Shown here: one piece after another, positions 10,570 to 21,834 of the stretch
Position numbering within the stretch: position 1 is the stretch's first letter
How the letters are laid out: each line of letters begins with the position of its first letter
Assembly (NCBI GenBank): GCA_943736015.1
Contig: OX031070.1
Span: 41,316,173 to 41,380,172 of the forward strand
DNA from: Tridacna crocea
Taxonomy: Eukaryota > Mollusca > Bivalvia > Cardiida > Cardiidae
Reading direction: 5' to 3'
DNA length: 64,000 bases
Made by a program: the position numbers and the translations under genes
The notes under the pieces: model-generated
The model's input: only the letters and a program-made list of their open reading frames with translations
Database searches by the model: none
What the model was told of the DNA's origin: nothing

Positions 10570-10801
10570 TTAACTCATTACCAAACGACAATATTTTAAG
10601 TTTGTCCAAATCGAAAGCATTTTGCAGACGACAAAATAAAAGTGACTGAAAATTTGAAAATTTGTTTTTTTGAAGGGTAGAAAACATTGTGGGAAAAGGA
10701 GAAAATGCTGCTTACCAGCATTTCCTCCTTTTCCCACAATGTTTTCAAAAGGCTTCTTTCTCAGGGTCGTCAAAAGTAGGGATTGTGTGGTAATGGGTTA
10801 A
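10570..10801 (-). mobile_element. TTAA-MITE subfamily A
   Basis: TTAA at both ends (ttaactcattacc, aatgggttaa). Hairpin loop gctgcttaccagc has one unpaired position. Confidence 0.9.
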
Positions 10802-10891
10802 CTGAGCATAGCTCGTAAGTATGTAATTCATTAACTTAAAGAGCTGTAAGGAGGTAAACTGTGGCATCAAAAAAGGGAATAAAATACGTTG

Positions 10892-11122
10892 AGCTATCAG
10901 TTTACCAAACGACAAAATTTAAGATTTGTCCAAATTGAAAGCGTTTGCAGACGACATACAAAATTCATCTGAAATGATGTGAATTGTCTGTGAACGGATA
11001 GAAAACATTGTGGAAAAAGGAGAAAATGCTGGTAACCAGCATTTTCTCCTTTTCCCACGATGTTTTTAAAAAGCTTTTCTTATTTTCAGGGTAGTTATAA
11101 CGCGGGATTGTTTGATAAAGAT
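10892..11122 (-). mobile_element. TTAA-MITE subfamily B, ends eroded
   Basis: Long arm accaaacgacaaaatttaag, intact hairpin gctggtaaccagc and short arm gggattgtttgataaag; both TTAA sites are lost. A fragment of another copy follows at about 11210-11290. Confidence 0.75.
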
Positions 11123-11466
11123 CCCCATTTATATTGTTGTTTTCAAAATGTTTTTTAAGTTTGTTGAGTTTATAATTTAATCTTTTAACGACTATATAGT
11201 CGGAAACCTGTTGAAAACATTTTGAGAAAAGGAGAAAATACTGGGTAACCTTTTCTTTCAAGGTCGTTAAAACTCGTGACTGCGTTGTTTATTAGATTCA
11301 ATCAGCCTTCGTGCTTTTAGTTCGTAAGTACGAATTTTCACGCCTCTGCGATGATAACTTGGAAAAGATTGCAGGAAATAGAGCAGTGATTTGTAATATG
11401 TGAGTGCTATTGTCATATAGCACTCATAGCATAATCATATTTACCTCCATTTTAAGAGCTTTTCCT

Positions 11467-11692
11467 TTAACTAAATACCAAACGACAATATTTTAGGGTT
11501 GTCCAAATCGAAAGCATTTGCAGACGACAAAATAAACGTGACTGAAAATCTGAAATTTGTTTTGTGAAGGGTAGAAAACATTGTAGGAAAAGGAGAAAAT
11601 GTTGGTTAACAGCATTTCCCCCAATTGGCACGTTTTCTAAAGGCTTCTTTCCCAGAGTTGTCAAAAGTAAGGATTGTGTGGTAATGGGTTAA
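11467..11692 (-). mobile_element. TTAA-MITE subfamily A, hairpin damaged
   Basis: TTAA at both ends, but the right stem is replaced by cccccaattggcacg, so the core no longer pairs fully. Confidence 0.85.
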
Positions 11693-11792
11693 GTAATTCA
11701 TAAGGTTTTGGCAAATTTACTAAAAAAGTCCACACAGTTAATATGGGTTTACTTTTATAGTGCCCGTCACTACTTTAGATACCTTAGCGGTC

Positions 11793-11850
11793 AGTGTAAA
11801 CCAAAGATCGGACTGCACAAAACATGCAGTCTGATCTTTGATCTACACTG
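11793..11850. repeat. short hairpin repeat (agatcagac family)
   Basis: The stem pairs agtgtaaaccaaagatcgga with ctgatctttgatctacact around ctgcacaaaacatgcag. Confidence 0.65.
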
Positions 11851-11920
11851 CCCACTTTGCCGAGACGTTCTGAATAAAAGCAATATCGACATTGCTTTTG
11901 TTAGGGTCTTATTTCTAGTA

Positions 11921-12275
11921 AGGGTCCTTCATGGCTTAGTGGTATAGTGCAGGACTTGTAACCTGGACACTCCGGGTTCGAGCTTCACTGGAAGCCCTGG
12001 GTTTTTCTTGCGTGTGCCCTTGAATAAAACACTCCAGGGCCCTAGCTTGGTGCTAGTAGGGGTCTTGCGTGGCTTAGTGGTATCGTGCAGTACTAGTAAC
12101 CCGGACAATCCGGGTTCGAGCTCCATTGGAAGCATTGGGTTTTTCTCGAGATTTTCTTTGAATAAGACACTCTAGAGCCTAGCCTAGTGCTGTTCCTAAC
12201 CGGGACATACATGGAAATGTGAACTGTCGCTGTGATATGAAGAAAATTACATTGAAAGCGGCGTAAAAACACCAA
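11921..12275 (+). mobile_element. SINE with two tandem tRNA-like heads
   Basis: Two head units 138 bp apart, each with box A (tggcttagtggta) and box B (gggttcgagct), at about 11932-11998 and 12070-12130. The end (gcggcgtaaaaacaccaa) looks like a SINE tail. Confidence 0.8.
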
Positions 12276-12774
12276 TCTATCGATCGATTAATCGTGAATC
12301 GGATAATTCAAGTTTTCGGGTTGTGTAGATTAAGATCTGACTGCACAGACTATAATCAGATCTTGGTCGGCACTTCCTGATTTTTTTTTTTTTTTTGTGG
12401 AGTACTGATCTACATTCTTTTTTGAAATATCTTGATAATTCTAACAAATTTTAAATATCTATCTTCTTTCCTATTAATGTTCGACAGGAATGCTTATGAT
12501 AGACTAGGAAGACTGTTATAGATCTGTTCTCAATGTGAGAAAATATAGGAAAAACAACGTGATAAAAACATATTTATGTGGATCGATTACTCACTCTGAG
12601 CAATTTCTCCATTCGCCACATTCTTTTTGGAACCTTGACCGCGGCTGTCGTGTCAAAGTCGAAAATACAAAAAACAACCCACTTGAACTCGTTCTTAGAC
12701 CACTCGACGTACCAGGAACGGAACTGCTAATCAGCATGTTTAAGAGAAGTCGCGACAGTAGAAAGTGTGCTCTA
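12276..12774. other. no gene seen
   Basis: Contains a short agatcagac hairpin at about 12325-12375. At 12590-12690 the words gccacattctttttggaacc and ggctgtcgtgtcaaagt recur, diverged, near 15290-15330, so this is an unclassified dispersed repeat. Confidence 0.45.
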
Positions 12775-13155
12775 AAGATAAGCTTTTTAGAAAACATTGT
12801 GGAAAAAAAAGAAAGTGCTGGTCACCAGCATTTTCTCTTTTTTCCACAATATTTTCATATCCTTTTTTCCCCAGGTCACTAACAGGATGATTAGGTAAAG
12901 GCGTTCTAATTATCTGGAAACCTCGATTCGATCCCTCTTGGCGCAGCTGCTGACGATTGGTAGCCCTTGAGCAAGATAAACTGAAGTTCTAGGCTAGCAG
13001 TGGTAAACGCTAGAAAAGAAATGATAAAATTTTAACTCGTTTACCAAACCATACCATGTTTTAACGAAGCTTAGGGAGACTGCTTTTGAAAACATTGTGG
13101 ATGAAGGAGAAAACACCAATTTCAAGCATTTCTCCTCTAACGTTTTTCTATTTCA
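12775..13155. repeat. two TTAA-MITE fragments
   Basis: A core with loop gctggtcaccagc sits at 12788-12856 without full arms. A second decayed copy is at about 13035-13155. Between them 12920-12985 looks like an old tRNA-type SINE piece. Confidence 0.55.
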
Positions 13156-14004
13156 TCAGAGCTCGTTGGCTTCTTTTTACTTTTTTTAAATTTGTTCTTT
13201 CCAGTTGCTCTTAATCTTTAGGCTGATCAGCGCGACTCATTGACCTTTTGCAGACAATGTAGATCAAGATCAGACTGCATCACACAAGTAATAGCGTGTA
13301 GGACTTATCAACGTCAATTCCTGGGCCTCTTTGAGAGTGTGGGTTGGGGCCCGATGATTGGCTACCCAAAGTTACTAAAGTGAAAAGGGATACGCATTTG
13401 TAGATCGATTACTGTGTCTGAGCCATTTTTTGTGGTATTTGTCGAAGACAATACTACTATGAGTTCAAGATTGAATTTTGATAGCCATGTTTCTTATTTT
13501 GTGCAAAGCCGAAGGAAATAAATCCAGTTACAGTCATTTTTTCTCAGACAAATGAGGTTTTCGGTGTCACTCAGATATGTAATTTGAAATGTATTAAAAT
13601 ACATTGGGCGAGGCCATCGATCGTTGAGATACTTATTTTTGATTGAAAATAGCTTCTCTCGCTCACAGCCTTTTATTGGCGCACTGATACAAATTTGCCT
13701 CCTGGCCCTGGGCTTTTTCGTTCCAAAACCAATTTGTTCCATGGCTTGTTCGTCCTATGACTGCGCCCTACTCCATTTCATTGCTCATGAATATTTATAG
13801 ACCGAGGTAATTGATTGTAATGTTGGAAATTATATGTAAAAGGCGAGAGATGCTAGTATTTCAAAATTATAGTTTTCAGGAACAAATTTTATTTTGTTCG
13901 ATATATCAATGGCATTTTTCTCTCTATTCGTCATGCATCCTTCTGTCAAGGGGCGTTACTCCTGCTTCCTCCTAATGATCAAAGGGAGGCCACATATACA
14001 AAAA
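13156..14004. other. no gene seen
   Basis: Holds a short agatcagac-type remnant at 13238-13285 and probable SINE head debris to about 13380. The open stretch at 13494-13742 has no recognisable protein features. Confidence 0.4.
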
Positions 14005-15113
14005 CAAGAGGGCCATTGGCCCTGGAACGCTCACCTTAGACTATAGCTTATGAGTGAAATTCAATTCTTTGAGCAACTTTGGTAAAGTTTCACCCAAGGA
14101 ACGTCCCTGCCAAGTTTCATCAAGATAGGCCCAGTGGGTTAGGAGAAGAAGATGTTTAAAGAAATTGTTGATGGGCGACAGACGCCGGACATAGGGCAAT
14201 CAAATATCAAAGCTCTACACCTTTCAGTTTCAAAGAAGAATTTTAAATTTTCCTTCTTTGTCCTATGTTCGAACTTGTGGTCCCCGGGGCTGGGTCAGTT
14301 TTAACCAAAGCAGCATCCTTGGAACAAACTTGGTAGAGGTCCACTCAAAGATGCTACATACCAAATATCAAAGCTCTACACCTTCCCGTTTAAGAGAAAA
14401 AGAAATTTAAAATTTTCCTTCTTTGTTCCTATGTTCCAACCTGTGACCTCCGGGGCATGGCCAGTTTTGATGCCAGGGACATCATATGACCAAACTTGGT
14501 AGAGGTCCACTCAAAGATGCTACATACCAAATATCAAAGCTCTACACCTCCCCGTTTAATAGAAAAAGAAATTTAAAATTTTCCTTCTTTGTTGCTATGT
14601 TCGAACCTGTGAACCCCCAGGGCAGGGCCAGTTTTGGCCTTAAGGACATAATATGAACAAACTTGGTAGAGGTCCACTAGGAATCGCTACATGCCAAATA
14701 TCATAGCTCTATGCCTTCTAGTTTTAGAGAAGAAGAATTTTAAAATTTTCTTTCTTTGTTCCAATGTTCGAACTTGTGACCCCCGGGGCGGGGCCAGTTT
14801 TGACCACACCGGCATGACTTAAACAAACTTGGTAGAGGTCCACTAGGAGATGCCACATACCAAATGTCAAAGCTCTACGCCATCTAGTTTCAGAGAAGAA
14901 GAATTTTAAAGTTTTCCTTCTTTGTTCCTATGCTCAAACTAGTGACCCCCGGGGTGGGGCCAGTTTTGACCCCAGGGACATCATTTGAATAAACTTGGTA
15001 GATCTACTAGGAGATGCAAATATCAAAGCTCTACGCTTTCTAGTTTCTGAGGAGAAGATTTTTAAAGTTTTCCTTCTTTGTTCCTTCTTTGTGCTAAGGT
15101 GAGCTAATAAACC
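14005..15113 (+). mobile_element. pearl-like element with core tandem repeats
   Basis: Left end caagagggccattggccctg carries a hairpin, followed by gctcacctta; the right end is gctaaggtgagcta. Inside are about five units, marked by ggccagttttga at about 14295, 14461, 14638, 14794 and 14960 (spacing 156-177 bp). This is the architecture of bivalve pearl elements, non-coding and probably Helitron-like. Confidence 0.75.
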
Positions 15114-15668
15114 AAACTTTGTCATGAATACTCTCCCTTCAACCGAAAAGGTATTCATTTGCTTTGTGGGTTGACTTTTAAGCCAATATTTGAACAATAT
15201 GTCACTGTTTCTTTCAAACTATTTATTCCAGTATTGGGGTTTCCTTGACAAATACCACTTCAGCGTTTTCAACGCTTTGATTATATTCGCCACATCATTT
15301 TAAAACTTTGATCCCGGCTGTCGTATCAAAGTACTCATACGCATTTAATAGAAATTACAAAAATCCACGAAAAGTAGGTCAAGGACCACTTATGTAAGAA
15401 GATTTTTTAAGTATTTTCATCCTGTTGACATGGCAACTAGAGTTCTTCACTGATTTCAATTCTTTGAAGTATTTTAAAAGAGTATGAGCTAAGGATCATT
15501 TCTGTGAAGTTTGATTGAAATCTGATTGTTAGTTTAGGGGGAGAAGATTTTTTTTTGTAATTGTGAACGGAAAGACGACGAACATTGACCGATCACAATA
15601 GCTCACCCTTAGCACTTCGGGCTCAGGTGTGCTCAAAAGTGGATAAAATGGATCCATAAGCATATTGT
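15114..15668. repeat. pearl-like element, 3' fragment with spacer
   Basis: 15415-15632 matches the 3' half of the element at 44074-45869 (gttgacatggcaactagagt, then ggagaagattttt, then accgatcacaatagctcacc). The ACGG array is reduced to gaacggaaagacgacg. Confidence 0.6.
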
Positions 15669-15789
15669 TGGCTTGACCTTTTACCACACGACAAAATTTT
15701 AGCCCCGTCCAAATTGAAAGCATTTGCAGACACTTTCAATGTGGCTCAAATGGTGAAATTATTATTGATAGAGTAGAAAACATTGTGGA
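15669..15789 (-). mobile_element. TTAA-MITE, truncated
   Basis: Long arm only, from ttgaccttttaccacacgac to gtagaaaacattgtgg, then an abrupt switch to an unrelated repeat. Confidence 0.7.
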
Positions 15790-16100
15790 AACTCAAACTT
15801 GATCTGTTAGTCATGGTGGTTGACTTATCCACCAAAAATCAGCTCAATATCTGCCGTTGTTTAGAAAAAAGTCCCAAAAACTGTTTTTTTCTGTGAAAAT
15901 TTCGAAGTCCAAGACCTGTAATTTCGTTAAAAATCTGTAGACCGGAACGAAACCCGAACTTGATCTGTAAGTCATGGTGATTGACTTACCCACCAAAAAT
16001 TAGCTCAATATCTGCAAGCGTATAGAAAAAAAAATCCGGAAAATTGATTTGCCCGGATGACGGACAGACTGTCAGACGGAAGGTTTGCAAACCTAAAGAT
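15790..16100 (+). repeat. dispersed repeat with two tandem units
   Basis: Two units about 170 bp apart begin cttgatctgt and contain gtcatggtg, ttgactta, ccaccaaaaat and agctcaatatctgc. It ends with cggatgacggacagactgtc. Confidence 0.6.
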
Positions 16101-16107
16101 TGATTGG

Positions 16108-16441
16108 TTGATTGATGTTTAATGCGGTTTTTTCAACATTATTACAGTAATATTGCGGTGGTAAGTGCACCTATCCATGCTTTCCTGTAGTTTCTTTTTT
16201 TACCAGCACTCTGCACACTTTTCTTTCCAAGTCACTGGCTGCTTTCCCACGTAATCATGATTTCAAAAACCTTTATAATGATAATATTATAGTCGTCCAG
16301 ACAATGTGCAGCGAGGACAGAGGAATGAGTCGTGTTGCCACGACTATCATCAATCCTCGGATAGAAATTGGCTGTACCAGGTATCGAACCCACGACCCCC
16401 TGTGCTCAAGTCCTGCATGCTACCGACTGAGCTACAAATGT
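16108..16441 (-). mobile_element. tRNA-derived SINE
   Basis: On the minus strand the head reads tgtagctcagtcggtagcat then gtgggttcgatacctg (boxes A and B). The tail side has aaagcatggataggtgcact and an element-like end at the low coordinates. Confidence 0.85.
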
Positions 16442-16447
16442 TAAAAT

Positions 16448-16528
16448 ATTAAGTCACTTTTATTTTGTCATCTGTAAATGCTTTCGATTTGGACAAGCCT
16501 AGACTATTGTCGTTTGGTAATTAGTTAA
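16448..16528 (+). mobile_element. TTAA-MITE right arm only
   Basis: The remnant runs from taagtcacttttattttgtc to tttggtaattagttaa and shares its TTAA with the next copy. Confidence 0.7.
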
Positions 16529-16753
16529 CCCTTTCCCAAACGGCAAATTTTGGACCAGTCCAAATTGAAAGCATTTTGCAGGTGACAAATTAACAGTTGC
16601 TAAAAAGATGATTTTTCTATATGACAAGGTAGAAAACATTGTGGGAAAAGGAGAAAATGCTGGTTACCAGCATTTTCTCCTTTTCCTACAATGTTTTCAA
16701 AAGGCTTCTATTCTGGACCCGTAAAAATCAGGGATTGTTTGGGAAAGGGTTAA
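16525..16753 (-). mobile_element. TTAA-MITE subfamily C2
   Basis: TTAA at both ends, long arm with agatgatttttctatatgac, hairpin gctggttaccagc with one stem change (cctacaatg). Confidence 0.9.
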
Positions 16754-17166
16754 AACTTGCGCGTCCAGTTCTTGATAACGACAGAAGATTCGAAATTTCT
16801 CTTCTGATAGGAGCAGACTATAATTGAAGGGTAGTGCAGAATGGACTCGTGCGGGGGTATGGACTTGCGGCAGTCTAATTCCAAATATTGAATATTTACT
16901 GTCGGAAACTAATAAAGGGACGTAACATATAGATAAGTAAAACATGGAATATTGATGCTAAAGATCATAAAATATATTCAGTGAGCACTATTACTGTAAA
17001 CACACTTCTGAATCCTGGTCAATACAGATCAGATTGCACGGACTATGCAGTCTGATCATCAAATTACAACTTCAGCACGACAAACATGGTCTATTTTAGA
17101 TGTTCATGAACAACAAGCAGTTACAAAAAAATACCAAACCTTGATCTACAATGAGACTGCATATTC
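16754..17166. other. spacer with short hairpin repeat
   Basis: No gene seen. 16998-17065 is an agatcagac-family hairpin (cagatcagattgcacggact opposite atgcagtctgatc). Confidence 0.5.
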
Positions 17167-17167
17167 C

Positions 17168-17399
17168 GTAAACTCTTTACCAAACGACAAAATTTTAAAC
17201 AGGTCCAATTATTGAAAGCAATTATTGCAGACGACAAAAATAAACATATTTAAAAAATTGAAATTCGTTTCAAGCTGGGTAGAAAACATTGTGGGAAAAG
17301 GAGAAAATGCTGGTTACCAGCATTTTCTCCTTTTCCCACAATGTTTTTAAAAGGCTTCCAGAGTTGTGAAAAATCAGGGACTGTTTGGTAAAGGGTTAA
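17168..17399 (-). mobile_element. TTAA-MITE subfamily B
   Basis: Left site eroded to GTAA, right TTAA intact; perfect hairpin gctggttaccagc. The short arm lost about 12 bases. Confidence 0.88.
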
Positions 17400-17461
17400 G
17401 TCTGATCAGTCTTCTATACTAAAGCCCAAACACATTAAAAACAAAGCATTTAGTGTTATCC

Positions 17462-17931
17462 TTAACTCTTTACTAGACAACAAAAGTTTTGACTCATCCA
17501 CATTGAAAGCATTTGCAGAGGATAAAATTAATGCAACTCAAAAAATCAAATACAGTTAAACCTGTGTTAGACACCACCTGTATTAAGAGACCACCTGCTT
17601 TAAGAGACCACTGTTCTGATACAACACCTCCTTCTTACATTAACCTAATATAACCTGTATTTAAAGACCATCTGCTGTAAGAGATCAATTTCAGTACTTC
17701 CCTTGAGTGGTCTTTGAATACAGGTTGTACTGTATGTCTTAAGAAGGATAGAAAACATTGTGGGAAAAGTACCAAATGCTGGTTATCAGTATTCTTTCCT
17801 TTTTTCCCACAATGTTTTCTACCCCTCCAACTCGAAACTACAATCTTTGAGTCACATTAATTTTGTAGTCTGCAAAAGGCTAGCTTTCAATTTGGACCAG
17901 TCCAAATTTTTGTTGTTTGGTAAACGGTTAA
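17462..17931. mobile_element. symmetric TTAA-MITE split by another element
   Basis: Both outer arms are the long type (left acaacaaaagttttgac, right gtccaaatttttgttgtttg), so it carries two copies of one arm in mirror order. A separate 184-bp element sits inside it at 17551-17734. Confidence 0.8.
17551..17734. mobile_element. small TIR element nested in a MITE
   Basis: Ends tacagttaaacctgt and acaggttgtactgta are inverted repeats with TA outermost, like Tc1/mariner-type MITEs. The interior repeats agagaccacctg. Confidence 0.75.
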
Positions 17932-17992
17932 TTCAGTGCTTTGAGGGTTAACCCATAGAATTGTCAAATAGACCCCACAGACATTCTTTGTA

Positions 17993-18310
17993 AAAACTAG
18001 AGCTGTCATTGAATGTGACTTAATACCCCGCCAGCACTTTGACAGAAAAAAATGTCAAGTTCAAGGGGAGATAATTCCTCAACCAGGAAGAGTTGACACT
18101 TGGCAATTGTGTTTTGCAATTCTTCAATATATGGTCAGTATATGTGCAAAATTTTGATACAATTGAAGAAAAACTGTAGGAGGAGTTCGTGACACAAAAT
18201 TACTAGTATTTTGTACACAGACGGGCCCATAGGCAGACAGACAGGCGGACACACGAACAGACAGGCTGACTCCAGTATACCTCCGAAAACATTCGTTTTG
18301 CAGGGGTATA
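17993..18310 (+). repeat. dispersed repeat R1, copy a
   Basis: Starts aactagagctgtcattgaat, then tcaaggggagataattcctc, a gacagacaggcggac microsatellite and tccagtatacctccg. Sister copies: 51070 and 52376. Confidence 0.75.
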
Positions 18311-18585
18311 AAAAAAAAGACCCAAATAATTGCTATATCATGATTGCTTCTTTCTCTGTAGATTTAGCAAAGCAGACAGTGAAGATCACAGATCAGACTG
18401 CACATTTTGTATGGTCTGATCTTGATCTACCTGACTGCAAAGGCAAAATTAGCTGTCAAAGGCTCACAGAAGGTTAAATAAAAATATTGCACATACAGTT
18501 TTGAAAAGTCATAGCAAACTACATTTGAGTACATGTATAATATATAATTACTTTTTGACATATCACTACTGAAATACAAGACCTT
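18311..18585. other. spacer with short hairpin repeat
   Basis: 18375-18432 is an agatcagac-family hairpin (gatcacagatcagactgcac opposite tggtctgatcttgatc). Nothing else seen. Confidence 0.5.
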
Positions 18586-18587
18586 TG

Positions 18588-19133
18588 TCGCAGAATCCCC
18601 AATTTAAACGACATAGAGAAGTAGGCCTTTTGAAAACATTGTAGGAAAAGGAGAAAATGCTGGTCAACAGCATTTTCTCTTTTCCGCATTGTTTTCTAAG
18701 CCATCAGATACAAATTCCTTCAATTACACAATATAAATTGTGTCCGCAGCGAGCATGTTCAAATTGGTCTCGTCTCTTACATTGTTTTTTAGAAAAGAGT
18801 TGACCCTTTACCAAACAATCCTATTCTAATGACCCTGAGGGAAAAAAATGTTTCTGCAAAATAGTGTGGGTAAAGGAGAAAATGTTTGTTACTGGCAAAC
18901 CAGCATTTCAACTTTTTCTAACAATTTTTTCTCTACTCTTTAAAGAGAAATGTCAGTGACTGAGACACATTTATTAATGAACTACCTATGAATACTTTCA
19001 AATTAGAATGGTGGAAAACATTGTGGAAGAAGGAGAAAATGCTGGTTTCTAGCATTTTCTCCTTTTTCCATAATGTTTTCAAAAGCCTTCTCTGTCAGGG
19101 TGTTTAAAACTCAAGATTGTTTGGTAGGAATTA
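18588..19133 (+). mobile_element. chain of three decayed TTAA-MITE copies
   Basis: Copies at about 18588-18803, 18801-19015 and 19010-19133. The first two share the region gagttgaccctttacc. The third is a core plus a short arm. Confidence 0.65.
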
Positions 19134-19456
19134 ATCTTCCAGCAGATTTCTTTTGAAACATAATTATATGCTAAAGGAAAAGTTGTTCATAAATAGCCAA
19201 AATTGTCTAACGAAGTGATAAATGTATGTAATATTAGGTATAGATCTTTTTAAGAATATAATACCAAAAAAAAAAAAAAAACAATAAAATGCTCACAAAA
19301 CATTGTTCACAGTGAGACGTTGATCCTAAGTGAGGATCATGTCTTCTTTGATACAATTCTAAAAAAAAAACAGTAAATTTCACTAAAAGCAAACAGTATA
19401 ATTGAGAATACTGTTTATTGTTATACACATTTCAATTTCCAAATCCAGGCCCTTCT

Positions 19457-19793
19457 TTAACCCTTTGCCAAACAAGTCTAAGCTGTCACAACCCAGCCGA
19501 TGAAAGCTTTATGAAAACATTACAAGAAAAGGATGAATTCCTAGGTCTAGCATTTTTTCCTTTTACTACAATGTTTTTTACCATTCTAAAATCAGATTTC
19601 AATTTGAAAGAAAGCTTATGAAAACACTGCAGGAAAAAGAGAAATTCTTCGGTCCAGCATTTTCTCCTTTTCCTACAATGTTTTCTACCATTCTAAAATT
19701 AAATTTCCATTTTTTTAGTCACATTTATAATGTTCTCTGTAAATGCTTTCATTTTGGACAAGTCTTAAATTTTGTCCTTTGGTAAAGAATTAT
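19457..19793 (+). mobile_element. TTAA-MITE with two hairpin cores
   Basis: One pair of ends encloses two successive cores (about 19510-19575 and 19615-19685), separated by ttctaaaatcagatttcaat. The second core starts from a repeat of gaaagcttatgaaaac. Confidence 0.75.
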
Positions 19794-19831
19794 TCCAAAT
19801 GGTAGCTATGAGTTTTTCTGTTTTCTGTAAG

Positions 19832-20038
19832 TTAACTCTTTACCATACGACAAAATTTTGGACCAGTCAACAAAATCAATATAACCAAAAAATTAAAATT
19901 TGATTTTGGAAGGGTAGAAAACATTGTGAAAAAAGGAGAAAATGCCGGTTACCAGCATTTTCTCCTTTTCCCACAATGTTTCAAAAGTTTTCTTTCTCAG
20001 GGTTGTTAAAAGTTGGGGATACTGTGGTAAAGAGTTAA
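19832..20038 (-). mobile_element. TTAA-MITE subfamily B
   Basis: TTAA at both ends. A deletion in the long arm removed the aaatgc part. Hairpin loop gccggttaccagc has one mismatch. Confidence 0.88.
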
Positions 20039-20392
20039 ATGGTGATATGGAAATTACAATGTACAAATAGAAGGAATCCTGGATGTAAAAAATGCCTGTT
20101 AGGGCTTGTGTTAATCAATCATTCTTTTATGCATTCTTGGTCTGCTTCTAAATTTAGAAAGTAACACAACTTCTGATTGGCTTAACCATTTGGTTTAGCC
20201 AAAAACAGTTTAGCCATTCAAAAAAAAGGTTAGCCTATGGAAATGGTTTGGCCGATCAAAAATCGTATTTCTGCAAACTACAAACAAAGGCAGCTGCATG
20301 GTGGTATCAGTGCTTGACTAAATGAAAGCTATCTAGTTCTACACTAGAGATTGAAATACAATCTTGTTCGATGATGACTGTCACATTTCATA
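20039..20392. other. spacer with foldback family 1 debris
   Basis: 20105-20240 resembles foldback family 1 (cacaacttctgattggctta, then several partial tttagccaa words). No gene seen. Confidence 0.5.
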
Positions 20393-20621
20393 TTAACCCA
20401 TTACCACACAATCCCTACTTTTGACGCCCCTGAGAAAGAAGCCTTTAGAAAACATTGTGGGAAAAGGAGAAAATGCTGGTAACCAGCATTTTCTCCTTTT
20501 CCCACAATGTTTTCTACCCTTCACAAGACAAATTTCAATTTTTCAGTCACTTTTCTTTTGTCGTCTGTAAATGCTTTTGATTTGGACAATCCTAAAATTT
20601 TGTCATTTGGTAATGAGTTAA
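20393..20621 (+). mobile_element. TTAA-MITE, reference copy of subfamily A
   Basis: Used as the family reference. Order: TTAA; short arm cccattaccacacaatccct with cctgagaaagaagcc; stem gaaaacattgtgggaaaagg then agaaaatgctggt; mirror stem to ttttccc and acaatgttttc; long arm with ttttgtcgtctgtaaatgc; end ggtaatgagttaa. The TTAA flanks and ccc start fit piggyBac-type elements. There is no coding capacity, so a transposase must act in trans. Confidence 0.92.
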
Positions 20622-20737
20622 AATACATGTAGGTTAAGTAACAATAGAAAAGGTAGATCCTTGCCTGGCAATGTTTTCTACCCTTTCAAAGACACACCCT
20701 GTCATTTGACTAACAAAGAATATGACATCTGCAGATG

Positions 20738-21019
20738 TTGTAACTCATTACCATTACTATTTTAGGCTGGTCCAAATTGAAAGCATTTGCAGACAACAAA
20801 ATAAAGTAACTAAAAAAAGGTCCAAATTGAAAGCATTTGCAGACAACAAAATAAAGTGACTAAAAATTTAAAATTTTTTGTGAACATGTAGAAAACATTG
20901 CCGGAAAAGGAGAAAATGCTGATCACCAGCATTTTCTCCCTTTCCTACAATGTTTTCTAAAGGCTTCTTTCTCAGGGTCGTCAAAAGTAGGGATTGTGTG
21001 GTAATGGGTAATGGGTTAG
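20738..21019 (-). mobile_element. TTAA-MITE with duplicated arm segment
   Basis: The 47-bp segment starting ggtccaaattgaaagc occurs twice in a row (about 20774 and 20819). The end also doubles taatgggtaatgggtta. Confidence 0.85.
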
Positions 21020-21245
21020 CCCTCTACCACATAATGCCAACTTTCAACGACCCTGGGAAAGAAGCCCTTCAAAAGCATTATGGGAATAGAAGAAAATGCT
21101 AGTAAGTAGCATTTTCTCCTTTTCCCATAATGCTTTCAACTCTTCCAAACATGATATTGCACTAACCGAGCCAAATTGAAACAGTTGTTTCCAAAAGCTT
21201 TCATTTTTGGGCAAGTCTAAAATTTTGTCATCTGGTAAAGGGTCA
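21015..21245 (+). mobile_element. TTAA-MITE, diverged
   Basis: The chain continues from the previous copy. Core agtaagtagcattttctcct; the stem shoulder is changed on both sides to gcattatggg and cccataatgc. Confidence 0.8.
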
Positions 21246-21353
21246 AATTTGGTAGAGTCTAACATTTTGCTGTCTGAAAGATAGCAAAGCAGTCTACAGT
21301 CTATATCCATACCTCTTATATATTTTTGTAAATGATCTGTTTTTCCAAGCCAA

Positions 21354-21583
21354 TTAACTCTTTACCAAACGACAAAATTTTAGACTGGTCCAAATTGAAA
21401 GCTCTTGCAGACAACAAATTAAATGTAAATCAAAAACTGAAATTTGTTTCCAGCAGCATAGAAAAACATTATGGGAAAAGGGGAAAATGCTCATTAGCAG
21501 CATTTTCTCCTTTTCCCACAATGTTTTCAAAAGGCTTTTATCTCAGGGTCATAAAAACCAGTGATTGTTAGGGAAAGGGTTAA
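21354..21583 (-). mobile_element. TTAA-MITE subfamily B
   Basis: TTAA at both ends. The hairpin has mismatches in the loop (gctcattagcagc). Confidence 0.88.
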
Positions 21584-21606
21584 AAGCCATTCACAGATGG
21601 CTATAA

Positions 21607-21834
21607 ACTATTTACCTAACAATCCTTAGTTTTAACCACCCTAAGGTACAAAGCTACCAAAGAAAAAATTGTGAGAAAGGGAGAAATGCTGGTAAAAAGC
21701 CTTTTCTCTTTCTCCAACAACATTTTCTATCCTCTCAAAGATAAATGCCATAATCTAAGCTACAAATGAGTTGTTGTCTGCGAGCACTTTGAATTTGAAC
21801 GAGTCTAAAATTTTGTTACAGAGTAAAGAGTTAA
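21607..21834 (+). mobile_element. TTAA-MITE, left end eroded
   Basis: Diverged copy with loop ctggtaaaaagcc; it shares its right TTAA with the copy that touches the ANKFY1 stop. Confidence 0.75.

Noticed and set aside
13494-13742. 82-codon minus-strand open frame
   Set aside because: No recognisable domain, signal or splice context; within the length expected by chance over 64 kb.
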